DNA of 40,843 nt from Cognatishimia activa (GCF_001458335.1 NZ_CYTO01000024.1:765803-806645), one strand, 5' to 3'. Numbered from the stretch's first letter, positions 8,443 to 17,001 are shown. The notes: a model not told the origin generated them from the letters alone. Made by a program: numbers and translations.

Positions 8443-9514
8443 CGCCTCGATCGTCTGAAATAAACCAAATGCTGCCGTCAGGTGCTTGACGCACATCGCG
8501 GACACGTTTGGTTTCAGGTGATTTCAGGGCTTCGACCTCCTTTAGGTTCGCGCCGGAAAGCCTTGAAATATAATCAAACTTCAAGCTTCCGACAAAGATA
8601 TCACCGGACCATTCGCTAAAGGTGTCGGCTTCATAAACCATCAAGCCTGACGGCGCGATTGACGGGTCCCAATAATGCTCGGGTTGCTCCATTCCCGTCT
8701 TTGATGTGCCCTCTCCGATCTTGCCACCAGAGTAATGAACGCCATAAGCAATCACCGGCCAACCATAGTTGTTGCCCTTCTGAACCAAGTTCACCTCGTC
8801 GCCGCCACGTGCACCGTGTTCAACGGCCCAAAGCCGTCCTCTGGAGTCAAAGCTCATGCCTTGCGGGTTGCGATGACCATAGCTCCAGATTTCCGGCTGA
8901 ACCCCTGATAGCGACCCAAACGGGTTGTCCCGCGCAGGCGCGCCGTTGCGATCAATCTTCAATACGGATCCATTATGGTTGCTCCGATCCTGCGCCGATG
9001 GTCGATCGCCCCGGTCCCCGATAGTCACATAAAGCGCCCCATCAGGGCCTTCCGCCAAACGGCTCCCAAAATGACGACCACCCTGAGATCCTGCTGCGAT
9101 TTCGAAGATCGTCGTCACATTGCTGAGTTGCCGGCGATCCACATCAAGATCAGCGCGCGCGACGGCAGTGCCACTGCCCCGGCTTTGGGGTTTGGAGTAT
9201 GTCAGAAAGATCTGGCCGTTGGTTGCAAAGTCTTTTGGCACCAACACATCTAGCAATCCACCTTGCCCATCCGCTGCAACCTTTGGGAGACCGGTTAGTC
9301 GGTGTTTGTCACCACGACCATCCACAATAAAAAGCCGCCCTCTTCGTTCTGTTACCAAAAACTGATTGTTTGGAAGGAACCCAAGGGCCCAGGGGTTCTT
9401 AAACCCTGATGCCACCCTCTCAACCTTTAATTGTCCTAACGAGCTGTCCATAGATTGGGCAGCAGCCATTCCTGCCGACAAAAATATAATCAATCCAACG
9501 AATGCAGCGCGCAT
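8420..9514 (-). CDS. PQQ-dependent sugar dehydrogenase (soluble aldose dehydrogenase type)
   Basis: A 364-residue six-bladed beta-propeller protein of the soluble glucose/sorbosone dehydrogenase family (E. coli YliI/Asd-like). It is exported by a signal peptide (residues 1-20, ending GMAAAQ). Family motifs are NPWALGFLPNN, LLDVLVPKDF, GDRGDRPSAQD, YGHRNPQGMSF and the C-terminal DGSIWFISDDRGAVYRI. It is predicted to oxidise aldose sugars in the periplasm with PQQ as cofactor. The ATG at 9514 has a perfect AGGAGG upstream. No PQQ synthesis gene is in the window. The electron acceptor and the true substrate cannot be read from the sequence. Confidence 0.93.
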   Translation of the reverse strand: MRAAFVGLIIFLSAGMAAAQSMDSSLGQLKVERVASGFKNPWALGFLPNNQFLVTERRGRLFIVDGRGDKHRLTGLPKVAADGQGGLLDVLVPKDFATNGQIFLTYSKPQSRGSGTAVARADLDVDRRQLSNVTTIFEIAAGSQGGRHFGSRLAEGPDGALYVTIGDRGDRPSAQDRSNHNGSVLKIDRNGAPARDNPFGSLSGVQPEIWSYGHRNPQGMSFDSRGRLWAVEHGARGGDEVNLVQKGNNYGWPVIAYGVHYSGGKIGEGTSKTGMEQPEHYWDPSIAPSGLMVYEADTFSEWSGDIFVGSLKFDYISRLSGANLKEVEALKSPETKRVRDVRQAPDGSIWFISDDRGAVYRIAR

Positions 9515-9760
9515 GAAAACCTCCTGTGTTGCCATCCATATTGGGGTCAAACAGTGTTGGGTAAAGACCAAAGCATCATTTGTGATGACGAGCATTTTTT
9601 CACCGCCGGCAACAGTTTATCGGTTCTCCGGCATATTGTTGCCAAATTTCTATCGCAGCCTATCCGATGGGACAGTGGGATATACGCCCGTTCCGTTGTG
9701 ACTTGGATCTGAAAACAACAGCATAAGACAGGTTCAATGATGAGTATGAGGAGCAGCTAA

Positions 9761-9889
9761 ATGCCTATTACAATGCAAAATGATCCGAAGCAGTCTTCTG
9801 GTTCGAGCCGTCCAACGCCGCCGGTAAAATCAGCACCGCAAAAGCCTGATGCCAAGAAACCGATCTTTTCGGATTGGGCGTCGATCTAA
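9761..9889 (+). CDS. Small 42-residue protein, Pro/Lys/Ser-rich with C-terminal FSDWASI
   Basis: An unrecognised short gene of 42 codons. AGGAG lies seven bases before the ATG, and a perfect hairpin terminator begins three bases after the TAA, so it looks like a complete transcription unit. Residues 1-30 are low-complexity and probably disordered, rich in Pro, Ser, Lys and Gln. The end, KKPIFSDWASI (residues 32-42), is the only hydrophobic and aromatic part and may be a binding tail. No signal peptide or membrane helix is present. It sits in the gap between the sugar dehydrogenase and TfoX_C genes. No function can be assigned. Confidence 0.72.
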   Translation: MPITMQNDPKQSSGSSRPTPPVKSAPQKPDAKKPIFSDWASI

Positions 9890-9891
9890 TC

Positions 9892-9913
9892 CTGACAGAC
9901 CCTGTCAGTTTTG
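9892..9913 (+). terminator. Intrinsic terminator after the 42-residue gene
   Basis: A perfect stem CTGACAG-ACC-CTGTCAG (9892-9908) is followed by TTTTG. It begins three bases after the stop codon of the small gene at 9761, and tfoX-like transcription must start downstream of it. Confidence 0.75.
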
Positions 9914-9960
9914 TGTCATTTGTGATGTGACGCTTTGGTGATCCGTGATAGGCCAGACCA

Positions 9961-10296
9961 ATGTCTACGCCCATCTCGTCGATCCGAAATCTTGGCCCAG
10001 CCATGGAAGAGGCCTGCGCACGCGCAGGCATACACTCGGCAGAAGAATTGCGCGAGATAGGTGCGGATGATGCTTACGCCAAGCTTCTGAAATCAGGCAC
10101 TAAACCCCACTTCATCGGCTACTATGTTCTCGTCATGGCGCTTCAAGGCCGCCCATGGAACGATTGCAAAGGCAAAGAGAAAGCCGAGCTTCGCAAGCGC
10201 TTTGATATCCTCAAAGCTGGCAATGTGGATAAGGGGCGCTCAGAGTTGGAGCGGATGCTCAATCAGATCGGTGTGATTGAACGCCCCTTAGGTTAA
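9961..10296 (+). CDS. TfoX/Sxy C-terminal domain family protein
   Basis: A 111-residue stand-alone TfoX_C domain (PF04994). The helix-hairpin-helix-like N-terminal part reads ISSIRNLGPAMEEACARAGIHSAEELREIGADDAY, then YYVLVMALQGRPWNDC. In gammaproteobacteria full-length TfoX/Sxy activates competence genes, but this protein has only the C-terminal module, fused here to a Lys-rich tail. Its role is therefore unknown and a competence function should not be assumed. It is convergent with rpiB, with one base between the stop codons. Confidence 0.85.
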   Translation: MSTPISSIRNLGPAMEEACARAGIHSAEELREIGADDAYAKLLKSGTKPHFIGYYVLVMALQGRPWNDCKGKEKAELRKRFDILKAGNVDKGRSELERMLNQIGVIERPLG

Positions 10297-10297
10297 T

Positions 10298-10738
10298 CTA
10301 TTGTTCGATCATATCCACGCGCGTTGCGTGGCGGCCGCCTTCAAACTCTGCGCTCAGGAACGCATCCACGATCTCAAGCGCCAGGCTTTCACCTATCACC
10401 CGTGCCCCAAGTGAGAGCATCTGCGCATTGTTATGGGCGCGGATCATCTTGGCAGAGAATGTATCGCTGCAGCCACCGCAGCGGATGCCCGGCACTTTGT
10501 TGGCCGCCATCATGATCCCCTGCCCGGTTCCACAAAGAATGATTCCAAGATCAGCTTCGCCATCAGCAATTTTTTGAGCGGCAGCCTGACCATGTAGCGG
10601 GTAATGGGTGCTTTCAGACGTCATCGGACCAATGTCGATGGCCTCATAACCCAGATCAGCAACGTGTTTGGCAATGGTCTTACGCAATTCGATATCAGCG
10701 TGATCGCTTGACAGGACGACGCGTGTTGGTGTGGTCAT
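10298..10738 (-). CDS. rpiB: Ribose 5-phosphate isomerase B
   Basis: Interconverts ribose 5-phosphate and ribulose 5-phosphate in the pentose phosphate pathway. The 146-residue protein has the RpiB/LacAB fold: SSDHADIELR near the N-terminus, then ILCGTGQGIMMAANKVPGIRCG with the catalytic Cys, HNNAQMLSLGARVIG, and a final GGRHATRVDMIE. The ATG at 10738 has GGAA six bases upstream; an in-frame ATG at 10750 lacks a Shine-Dalgarno. It lies downstream of ndk on the same strand, separated by a terminator. Some rhizobial paralogs act on other sugar phosphates (erythritol pathway), but no such genes are nearby. Confidence 0.93.
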   Translation of the reverse strand: MTTPTRVVLSSDHADIELRKTIAKHVADLGYEAIDIGPMTSESTHYPLHGQAAAQKIADGEADLGIILCGTGQGIMMAANKVPGIRCGGCSDTFSAKMIRAHNNAQMLSLGARVIGESLALEIVDAFLSAEFEGGRHATRVDMIEQ

Positions 10739-10759
10739 ATTCATTTCCATTCAGGCAAA

Positions 10760-10789
10760 AGAAAAGCCGCCTCGCGAAAACGAGACGGC
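10760..10789 (-). terminator. Intrinsic terminator downstream of ndk
   Basis: On the minus strand, GCCGTCTCG pairs with CGAGGCGGC (one G-T pair) across a short loop and is followed by TTTTC. It separates ndk from rpiB. Confidence 0.75.
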
Positions 10790-10818
10790 CTATCTTATTT
10801 CTCAGATCTCAGCGTGGC

Positions 10819-11241
10819 TTAGCCCACCAGCTCCAGACCGGAGAAGAAGTATGCGATTTCTACCGCTGCAGTTTCTGGCGCGTCAGAACCGTGTACGGAG
10901 TTTTCACCAACAGATTCAGCGAACTCTGCACGGATGGTGCCAGGTGCTGCGTCTGCTGGGTTTGTTGCGCCCATAACTTCGCGGTTTTTCAGGATTGCGC
11001 CTTCGCCTTCCAGAACCTGTGCAACGATTGGCGCAGATGCCATGAATTCGCACAGTTCGTCGTAGAATGGACGCTCTGCGTGAACTTTGTAGAACTCACC
11101 CGCTTGCGCTTTGGTCAGGTGGATGCGTTTTTGTGCGACAACACGCAGACCTGCTTCTTCAAATTTAGCGTTGATCGCGCCTGTCAGGTTACGGCGAGTT
11201 GCATCAGGTTTGATGATAGAGAATGTGCGTTCCAGAGCCAT
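10819..11241 (-). CDS. ndk: Nucleoside-diphosphate kinase
   Basis: Transfers the gamma phosphate of ATP to nucleoside diphosphates through a phospho-histidine, balancing NTP and dNTP pools. The 140 residues begin [18 protein letters not shown]. The active-site histidine is in [21 protein letters not shown] near the C-terminus. Length and motifs are standard. The ATG at 11241 has AAGG upstream; an in-frame upstream extension is not conserved in the family. It is a single-gene unit ending at the terminator near 10775, divergent from the HxlR regulator. Confidence 0.98.
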   Translation of the reverse strand: MALERTFSIIKPDATRRNLTGAINAKFEEAGLRVVAQKRIHLTKAQAGEFYKVHAERPFYDELCEFMASAPIVAQVLEGEGAILKNREVMGATNPADAAPGTIRAEFAESVGENSVHGSDAPETAAVEIAYFFSGLELVG

Positions 11242-11358
11242 GGGACTACCTTCGGATAAAAGTTGAATTTGGCCGCGCAGTAGCATGTGAATTTGCGTTT
11301 GGAAAGCTTTTTGAATGACGCAATCGTCGAATGCGATTTTGGCCTATCATTTCATCTC

Positions 11359-11484
11359 AATCTAAGCGCATATTATGAATTAAGATATGGTTTCGAATTA
11401 AGTTAGATAATGTGACTTAGTTTGATTATGGAACTAAATATGAAATTCGAACTAAATTCAGAAAATGTACTTAGGTGTCTAGAT
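11359..11484 (+). repeat. Seven-unit 18-bp periodic repeat array over the HxlR promoter and gene start
   Basis: Written in rows of 18 from 11359, seven successive rows begin AATCTAAG, GAATTAAG, GAATTAAG, TGACTTAG, GAACTAAA, GAACTAAA and GTACTTAG. The fifth (T) and seventh (A) columns are invariant, while the remaining ten bases of each row vary. The array covers the promoter region, the start codon and about 15 codons of the HxlR-type gene. Because CTAAG and CTTAG are reverse complements, neighbouring units also form inverted repeats such as TTAGTT-N9-AACTAA (11417-11437). The likely role is an autoregulatory operator; this is inference. Confidence 0.65.
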
Positions 11485-11799
11485 ATGATTGGCGGCAAAT
11501 GGAAGCCCGCCATCCTTGCTGCCATACACCATGATGCAAATCGCTTCGGCGCGATGCGCAAGGCAATACCATCCATCACAAAGCAAATGCTAACCCAGCA
11601 ATTGCGTGAATTGGAGCGTGATGGTCTGATTGATCGAGAGATTTTCCCAGAGATACCACCGCGAGTGGAATACACGCTGACGAAATACGGTAAAACTGCC
11701 CTTCCCGTGGTTCAGGCCATGCAGGATTGGGGTGAAGCGGATCTCGCAAAGCCCGATGCATCAGCCAAAGATCGCGACCAATTCATGCTCCCGCTCTAA
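11440..11799 (+). CDS. HxlR family (DUF24) winged-helix transcriptional regulator
   Basis: About 119 residues with the HxlR winged helix: CLDMIGGKWKPAILAAI, then MRKAIPSITKQMLTQQLRELERDGLI and the wing PPRVEYTLTKYGK. Members are small dimeric repressors that often sense redox or electrophile stress through a cysteine. Here a single cysteine lies just before the GGKWK motif (LRCLDMIGGKW), the place of the sensing Cys in YodB/HypR. The ATG at 11440 has GGAA six bases upstream; the ATG at 11428 has none. It starts inside the 18-bp repeat array. The usual oxidoreductase target gene is not adjacent; the next gene encodes an ABC-F protein. Confidence 0.9.
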   Translation: MKFELNSENVLRCLDMIGGKWKPAILAAIHHDANRFGAMRKAIPSITKQMLTQQLRELERDGLIDREIFPEIPPRVEYTLTKYGKTALPVVQAMQDWGEADLAKPDASAKDRDQFMLPL

Positions 11800-11872
11800 C
11801 GCACAAAACGACTGGCAAATGTTTGTGCCTTTCTGATTGACAAAAATCCCGCGCTCATAGAGTGCTCGGTCC

Positions 11873-13726
11873 ATGCTACGTATTCAGGATATCTCCTATA
11901 AGGTCGAAGGCCGCTCATTGTTTGAGGGCGCTTCTGCCACCATTCCCACAGGTCATAAAGTTGGCCTGATTGGCCGTAATGGCGCGGGCAAGACCACGCT
12001 TTTTCGTCTTATTCGCGGGGAGTTAACCCTTGAGGGCGGTACAATCACCCTGCCCGACCGCGCCCGTATTGGCGGTGTATCGCAGGAAGTGCCCAGCAAT
12101 GAGGTGTCGTTGATCAACACGGTGCTTGCTGCAGATACGGAACGCGCGAGCCTTATGGCAGAATCCGAGACGGCAACAGATCCCGCGCGGATTGCTGAAA
12201 TCCAAACCCGGCTTGCCGACATTGATGCCTGGAGCGCTGAGGCACGCGCGAGCTCGATCCTTAAAGGGCTTGGTTTTGACGACGCTGATCAGCTGCGTCC
12301 CTGTTCGGACTATTCCGGCGGCTGGCGTATGCGTGTGGCCCTTGCTGCCGTTTTGTTTGCGCAGCCTGACTATCTGCTGCTCGATGAACCGACCAACTAT
12401 CTGGATCTTGAAGGCGCGTTGTGGCTTGAGAACTATTTGGTCAAATACCCGCATACCGTTCTGATCATCTCGCACGACCGCGAGCTGCTGAACCGATCTG
12501 TCAACGCGATTCTGCATTTGGATGAGCGTCGTTTGACCTACTACACCGGCGTCTATGACCAGTTTGTTGCGCAGCGTAACGCACAGCGCGCTGTGCAGGC
12601 GGCAGCGGCGAAGAAACAAGAAGCGCAGCGCGCGCATCTGCAAGCCTTCGTGGATCGATTCAAAGCCAAAGCCAGCAAAGCTAAGCAGGCGCAAAGCCGG
12701 GTGAAGATGCTGGAAAAAATGACGCCCATTACTGCGCCCGAAGATGCGGCGCGGGTGGTCTTTACCTTTCCACAGCCTGATGAGTTATCTCCGCCAATCA
12801 TTGCGACTGAAGGCGCATCGGTGGGATACGGGGAAACCATTGTTCTCAAAGGCTTAGATCTGCGAATTGATCAGGATGATCGCATCGCTCTATTGGGTAA
12901 GAATGGTCAGGGCAAATCTACCTTGGCAAAGCTTTTGTCCGGCCGTCTGGAAAAGATGGGTGGCAAATATAGCAAATCCAGCAAGCTCAAGATCGGCTTC
13001 TTTGCGCAGCACCAGGTGGACGAGCTTTACGTCGATGAAACCCCCATCCAACACCTGATGCGCGAGCGTGGCTATGAAGGTCAGGCCAAGATCCGTGCGC
13101 GATTGGCTGGCTTTGGTCTGGGGGCTGCACAGGCGGAAACAGAAGTCGGTCGCTTATCAGGCGGACAAAAAGCGCGTCTGTCACTGCTGCTGGCCACCCT
13201 TGATGCGCCGCAGCTTCTGATTTTGGACGAACCGACCAACCACCTTGATATCGAAAGCCGCGAAGCTTTGGTCGAGGCACTGACGGCCTATAAGGGTGCC
13301 GTAATCTTGGTCAGCCACGACATGCATTTGCTATCGTTGGTAGCTGACCGACTATGGCTGGTGAACAAAGGCACCGTCACCCCGTATGAAGAAGACTTGG
13401 CGGCCTATCGCAAACTCTTGCTGGCCACTGACAAACCAGCCGGGAATAAGGCTAAAGCTGCCAAACCCACCCCAAAGAAGGCGTCACAGGACACGATAAA
13501 GGCCCTGCGTGCTGAGGTGCGCAAATGTGAAGAGCGGATCGAAAAGATCTCTGCCATGGGCGACAAGCTGTCTCAGAAATTAGCAGATCAATCGCTTTAT
13601 GAAGACGGCCGCATCGGTGAAATGGAAGTCTGGCAGAAGAAGTACAGCGAAGTGATGGAGGCGCAGGACCGCGCCGAGGCACTTTGGATGGATGCACTGG
13701 AAAAGCTTGAAAAAGCTGAAGGTTAA
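11873..13726 (+). CDS. ABC-F family ATP-binding protein (Uup/YheS-like)
   Basis: A 617-residue tandem-ATPase protein without membrane domains. First cassette: Walker A GLIGRNGAGKTTLF, signature SGGWRMRVALAA, Walker B LLLDEPTNYLD. Second cassette: ALLGKNGQGKSTLA, LSGGQKARLSLLLATL, LILDEPTNHLD. Between them lies a charged, Gln/Lys-rich linker helix (about residues 235-290), and a coiled-coil C-terminal domain (about 525-617) follows. ABC-F proteins act on ribosomes or, for Uup, on ribosome assembly and DNA transposition phenotypes. They are not transporters. The C-terminal coiled coil favours Uup/YheS-like over EttA. The exact subfamily is uncertain. Confidence 0.93.
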   Translation: MLRIQDISYKVEGRSLFEGASATIPTGHKVGLIGRNGAGKTTLFRLIRGELTLEGGTITLPDRARIGGVSQEVPSNEVSLINTVLAADTERASLMAESETATDPARIAEIQTRLADIDAWSAEARASSILKGLGFDDADQLRPCSDYSGGWRMRVALAAVLFAQPDYLLLDEPTNYLDLEGALWLENYLVKYPHTVLIISHDRELLNRSVNAILHLDERRLTYYTGVYDQFVAQRNAQRAVQAAAAKKQEAQRAHLQAFVDRFKAKASKAKQAQSRVKMLEKMTPITAPEDAARVVFTFPQPDELSPPIIATEGASVGYGETIVLKGLDLRIDQDDRIALLGKNGQGKSTLAKLLSGRLEKMGGKYSKSSKLKIGFFAQHQVDELYVDETPIQHLMRERGYEGQAKIRARLAGFGLGAAQAETEVGRLSGGQKARLSLLLATLDAPQLLILDEPTNHLDIESREALVEALTAYKGAVILVSHDMHLLSLVADRLWLVNKGTVTPYEEDLAAYRKLLLATDKPAGNKAKAAKPTPKKASQDTIKALRAEVRKCEERIEKISAMGDKLSQKLADQSLYEDGRIGEMEVWQKKYSEVMEAQDRAEALWMDALEKLEKAEG

Positions 13727-13741
13727 GAATTAGGGTCGCCC

Positions 13742-14380
13742 ATGGATACTGCTTTTCTGATCACGTCTTTTGCGACGCTCTTTGTCATTATTGACCCGAT
13801 TGGTTTGCTGCCAATTTTCATCGCTCTGACACCCGGTATGTCAGCCGCCCAGAGGCGCGCCATTGCCTTCCGCGCATGCGGAGTGGCCTTTGGCGTGCTC
13901 GCCCTTTTTGCGTTCTTTGGTGAAGCCGTGCTTGGGTTCATCGGCATTTCCATGCCCGCCTTCCGCATCGCTGGTGGCGCTTTGCTGTTCCTCACCGCGC
14001 TGGACATGCTCTTTGAACGCCGCACCAAACGGCGCGAAGATCAGGCCCATGAAGGTCAAGACAGCGACGAATACGATAGCTCCAGCGATCCATCAGTGTT
14101 TCCAATCGCGATTCCATTGATTGCGGGTCCGGGCTCGATCGCCACTGTTATCTTGCTTGGCGGCCAAGCGCCTGGCCTTCAGGGCACATTTGTGGTGCTG
14201 GGCGTCGCTTTGGCGGTGATCGTTTCCGCAATTTTGCTGTTCCTAGCGGGCAATATCTTAGAACGTGCCCTGGGCAAGGTCGGCATCAACGTCGTCACGC
14301 GCCTGCTCGGTATGTTGCTGGCCGCACTTTCCATTCAGTTCATCCTTGATGGGCTTAAAGCCTTTGGGTTTGCCTCGTAA
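13742..14380 (+). CDS. MarC family integral membrane protein
   Basis: A 212-residue MarC/UPF0056 protein with about six transmembrane helices. The family N-terminal pattern is FATLFVIIDPIGLLPIFIALT, with FFGEAVLGFIGISMPAFRIAGG and PLIAGPGSIATVILL further on. A polar loop (about residues 100-118) separates the two halves. Despite the name, no antibiotic-resistance role has been established for MarC, and the transported substrate is unknown. It begins 15 bases after the ABC-F gene and is probably cotranscribed with it and with the protease gene downstream. Confidence 0.92.
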   Translation: MDTAFLITSFATLFVIIDPIGLLPIFIALTPGMSAAQRRAIAFRACGVAFGVLALFAFFGEAVLGFIGISMPAFRIAGGALLFLTALDMLFERRTKRREDQAHEGQDSDEYDSSSDPSVFPIAIPLIAGPGSIATVILLGGQAPGLQGTFVVLGVALAVIVSAILLFLAGNILERALGKVGINVVTRLLGMLLAALSIQFILDGLKAFGFAS

Positions 14381-14419
14381 ACCTTTGATCCAATTCCTAT
14401 ATGGAGGTCAGGAGGCCCT

Positions 14420-15007
14420 ATGGATCAAGTAGAGACAGGACATCTGATTTACCTCGTGGTGTTGACCGCCATGGTGGTGTTTTGGTTTTTTTCCGACATG
14501 CGTCAAAGCCTTGGCAAAACGCTGCAACATGCGGTGGCTTGGGGATTGATCATTCTCGGGGCTATTGCCGCTGTGGCCATGTGGGACACGATTGAAGCGG
14601 CGCTTTTTGGCGAACAGCAACGCTATGTTTACTCCGATAGTCCGTCGATTGAGATCCCGGTTCAGGCGGATGGCCACTATTATCTGACCGCAGAGCTAAA
14701 CGGCAAAACCGTGGGTTTCGTTGTTGATACCGGCGCAACGTCGATCGTTCTAACGCAAGATGACGCGGCTAAGATTGGGCTTGATCCATCCAAATTGCGT
14801 TTCAATGGGATCGCGCGCACTGCGAATGGAACGGTTGCCACCGCAACAGCCATCGTTGATGAATTTGACGTCGGACCTTTTACGGATCGCTCGGTCCGTG
14901 CCGAGGTCAATCAGGGCGAATTGGATATCTCGTTGTTGGGAATGACCTATCTATCGCGCTACGGAGAGATCACGATTTCGGGCGGGAAGATGGTGTTATC
15001 TCGCTAA
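14420..15007 (+). CDS. TIGR02281 family clan AA aspartic protease (retropepsin-like)
   Basis: 195 residues: two N-terminal transmembrane helices (about 8-25 and 36-55) and a soluble retropepsin-like domain (about 75-195). The active-site motif is GFVVDTGATSIVLT, and the second hydrophobic motif is ISLLGMTYLSRYGEITI. Such proteins work as homodimers because each chain supplies one catalytic Asp. The proteobacterial TIGR02281 group is largely uncharacterised. The topology puts the protease domain in the periplasm or cytoplasm depending on helix orientation, which I cannot fix. AGGAGG lies ahead of the ATG. It is convergent with holC. Confidence 0.92.
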   Translation: MDQVETGHLIYLVVLTAMVVFWFFSDMRQSLGKTLQHAVAWGLIILGAIAAVAMWDTIEAALFGEQQRYVYSDSPSIEIPVQADGHYYLTAELNGKTVGFVVDTGATSIVLTQDDAAKIGLDPSKLRFNGIARTANGTVATATAIVDEFDVGPFTDRSVRAEVNQGELDISLLGMTYLSRYGEITISGGKMVLSR

Positions 15008-15021
15008 TTTAAGAGCGCAGC

Positions 15022-15489
15022 TTATGCTGCTGACTTTTCGGCTTTTTTCTCCCATCGCCCACTCTCTTCAGACCAATATTGCGCCGCGCATCCAGCATCG
15101 GTCAGCGCTTTCCATTGGGTCCGCGCATGGGCAACAGCACTCTCATCCAAACCATCAAAGAGCACGCAAACCCGTTCTAGGTTTTGCACCTCATCGGCGC
15201 TGATCGCAGCACCATTTACGGTCATGATACAAGACGCCCCATTTGGGATTGCAGCGTCGGTTGTCAGCAAGATCGGCTGATGGGCATCATGGGCGCCACC
15301 CGCTTGGCCGTGGGGCAAGAAGTCATCATCCCGCCCCAACCACAGTTTTTGGTCCAAATGATCCAAATGCGCCGCATCTGTTCCTCTGACCACAATGCGC
15401 CAACCGGCCTCACGCGCTTTTCCAAGCAACATGGGCAAAGCCTGATCTAAGGCACTTTGGGTCAGATGGTAAAAATACGCAGCACCCAT
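15022..15489 (-). CDS. holC: DNA polymerase III subunit chi
   Basis: A 155-residue HolC protein of the replicative clamp-loader assembly. In E. coli, chi links the clamp loader to single-stranded DNA-binding protein. Family features are the N-terminal FYHLTQSALDQALPMLLGKAREAGWRIVVR, LDQKLWLGRDDDFLPHGQAG, and the closing WKALTDAGCAAQYWSEESGRWEKK. It follows pepA with six bases between, the same pepA-holC order as in E. coli. It is convergent with the aspartic protease gene. Confidence 0.94.
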   Translation of the reverse strand: MGAAYFYHLTQSALDQALPMLLGKAREAGWRIVVRGTDAAHLDHLDQKLWLGRDDDFLPHGQAGGAHDAHQPILLTTDAAIPNGASCIMTVNGAAISADEVQNLERVCVLFDGLDESAVAHARTQWKALTDAGCAAQYWSEESGRWEKKAEKSAA

Positions 15490-15495
15490 GGTGGA

Positions 15496-16962
15496 TCACT
15501 CGGCGATCTCAAAGCGGTCAGACACCAACCGGTTCAGCGCCAAGACACCCCAACCAGAAGCGCCTTTTGGCGCGTATTTTGTATCGGTCTTGGTGCTTGC
15601 AACACCGGCGATGTCGAGGTGGATCCAAGGTGTGCCGTCTTGCACGAAACGGTGCAGGAATTCAGCGGCAGTGATGGAGCCAGCGGCGCGACCACCCACA
15701 TTCTTGACGTCAGCGATGCGAGATTTCAGCTGATCGGCATAGGCTTTGCCCAATGGCATTTGCCATGCGCCTTCGCCTTCAGTTTCGGCCGCTTTCAGGA
15801 AAGCGCGTGCAAAGGAATCGTCATTGGAGAACACACCCGCGTTTTCATGGCCCAAGCCGATGATGATGGCGCCGGTCAATGTGGCCAGGTCGATCATGGC
15901 GGATGGCTTAAAGGTTTCCTGCGCATAATGCATAACGTCACACAACACCAAACGGCCTTCGGCGTCGGTATTGATGACCTCAATTGTGTCACCTTTCATG
16001 GACGTAACCACATCGCCCGGACGAGTTGCATTGCCGGACGGCATGTTTTCAACGAGCCCCACAAGGCCAACAACATTGGCTTTTGCTTTGCGAAGCGCGA
16101 GCGCACGCATGGTGCCGGCGACAACGCCAGCGCCACCCATATCCATGGTCATGTCTTCCATGCCGCCAGCTGGTTTGAGTGAGATGCCGCCGGTATCAAA
16201 CACAACACCTTTTCCGATTAGGGCCAATGGCGCGCTATCGGCCTCACCACCCATCCATTTCATGACAACGACTTTGGAAGGGCTGACACTGCCCTGCCCG
16301 ACGGATAGCAACGCTCCCATACCAAGCTCAGAAAGCCGGTCTTCTTCAAGCACTTCGACCTCAAGCCCGAGGCCTTCCATATCAACAAGACGATCCGCAA
16401 AGCTTTGCGTTGTCAGAACATTTGCAGGCTCATTCACCAAATCGCGGGTGAAGAACGCGCCTTCGGCAATTGCCAGTAACGGGCTTGCTTTCTCTTCGAC
16501 TTCCGCAGGCTTTGTGACCATTACGGTCACAGCGCGCGCATCCTCTTCAGCGGCGGCTGTTTTATGGTCGGTGAACTCATAATCACGCAAAGCGATACCA
16601 AGGGCGACCTGCGCCGCTTTGGAGTGATTTCCCAAACATGCCAGTAGATTGGCTTTGCCACGGGCCTTGCCCAAGGCGACACCTGCCGCGCGTGCTTCGT
16701 CCTGAGTCGCACGCTTCTCTAGGCAGATCACATCGACAGCCTCAGCTGCCATACCCACCGGGTAAGCAAGAACACGCGCATCAGCCGCCTTCAATCCAGC
16801 CTCAATCATCCGCGCAATCGCGCCTTTTGTCAGACGGTTCACCCGGCGCGCGGCCTGATCCATGCGCCCATCCGGGGTCACAAGAACCGCGACACGGCCC
16901 ACAAAAGTTGAGATTTCATCAATGTTCACATCTTGAAAGGTAATGGTGACGGGCTTGACCAA
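15496..16962 (-). CDS. pepA: Leucyl aminopeptidase (M17 family)
   Basis: A 488-residue cytosolic two-metal aminopeptidase that removes N-terminal residues from peptides. In E. coli, PepA also binds DNA at xer and carAB sites. The catalytic domain has GKGVVFDTGGISLKPAGGM (metal and active-site Lys/Asp), DMGGAGVV and the M17 signature NTDAEGRLVL. An N-terminal macro-like domain occupies about residues 1-160. It is the first gene of pepA-holC, divergent from lptF across about 127 bases that contain a palindrome. The start ATG at 16962 begins MVKPVTITFQ. Confidence 0.96.
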   Translation of the reverse strand: MVKPVTITFQDVNIDEISTFVGRVAVLVTPDGRMDQAARRVNRLTKGAIARMIEAGLKAADARVLAYPVGMAAEAVDVICLEKRATQDEARAAGVALGKARGKANLLACLGNHSKAAQVALGIALRDYEFTDHKTAAAEEDARAVTVMVTKPAEVEEKASPLLAIAEGAFFTRDLVNEPANVLTTQSFADRLVDMEGLGLEVEVLEEDRLSELGMGALLSVGQGSVSPSKVVVMKWMGGEADSAPLALIGKGVVFDTGGISLKPAGGMEDMTMDMGGAGVVAGTMRALALRKAKANVVGLVGLVENMPSGNATRPGDVVTSMKGDTIEVINTDAEGRLVLCDVMHYAQETFKPSAMIDLATLTGAIIIGLGHENAGVFSNDDSFARAFLKAAETEGEGAWQMPLGKAYADQLKSRIADVKNVGGRAAGSITAAEFLHRFVQDGTPWIHLDIAGVASTKTDTKYAPKGASGWGVLALNRLVSDRFEIAE

Positions 16963-17001
16963 GTGACTGCTCCTTCGCTGTTGCTATAAGTCCTAGCGCG
17001 T

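Noticed and set aside
9515-9760. Inverted repeat GGCAACA with TGTTGCC in the gap after the sugar dehydrogenase
   Set aside because: Arms are only seven bases with a 22-base loop and no T run; likely chance.
9961-10296. Reading the TfoX_C protein as a competence regulator
   Set aside because: It has only the C-terminal module and no competence genes are nearby, so the function is not supported.
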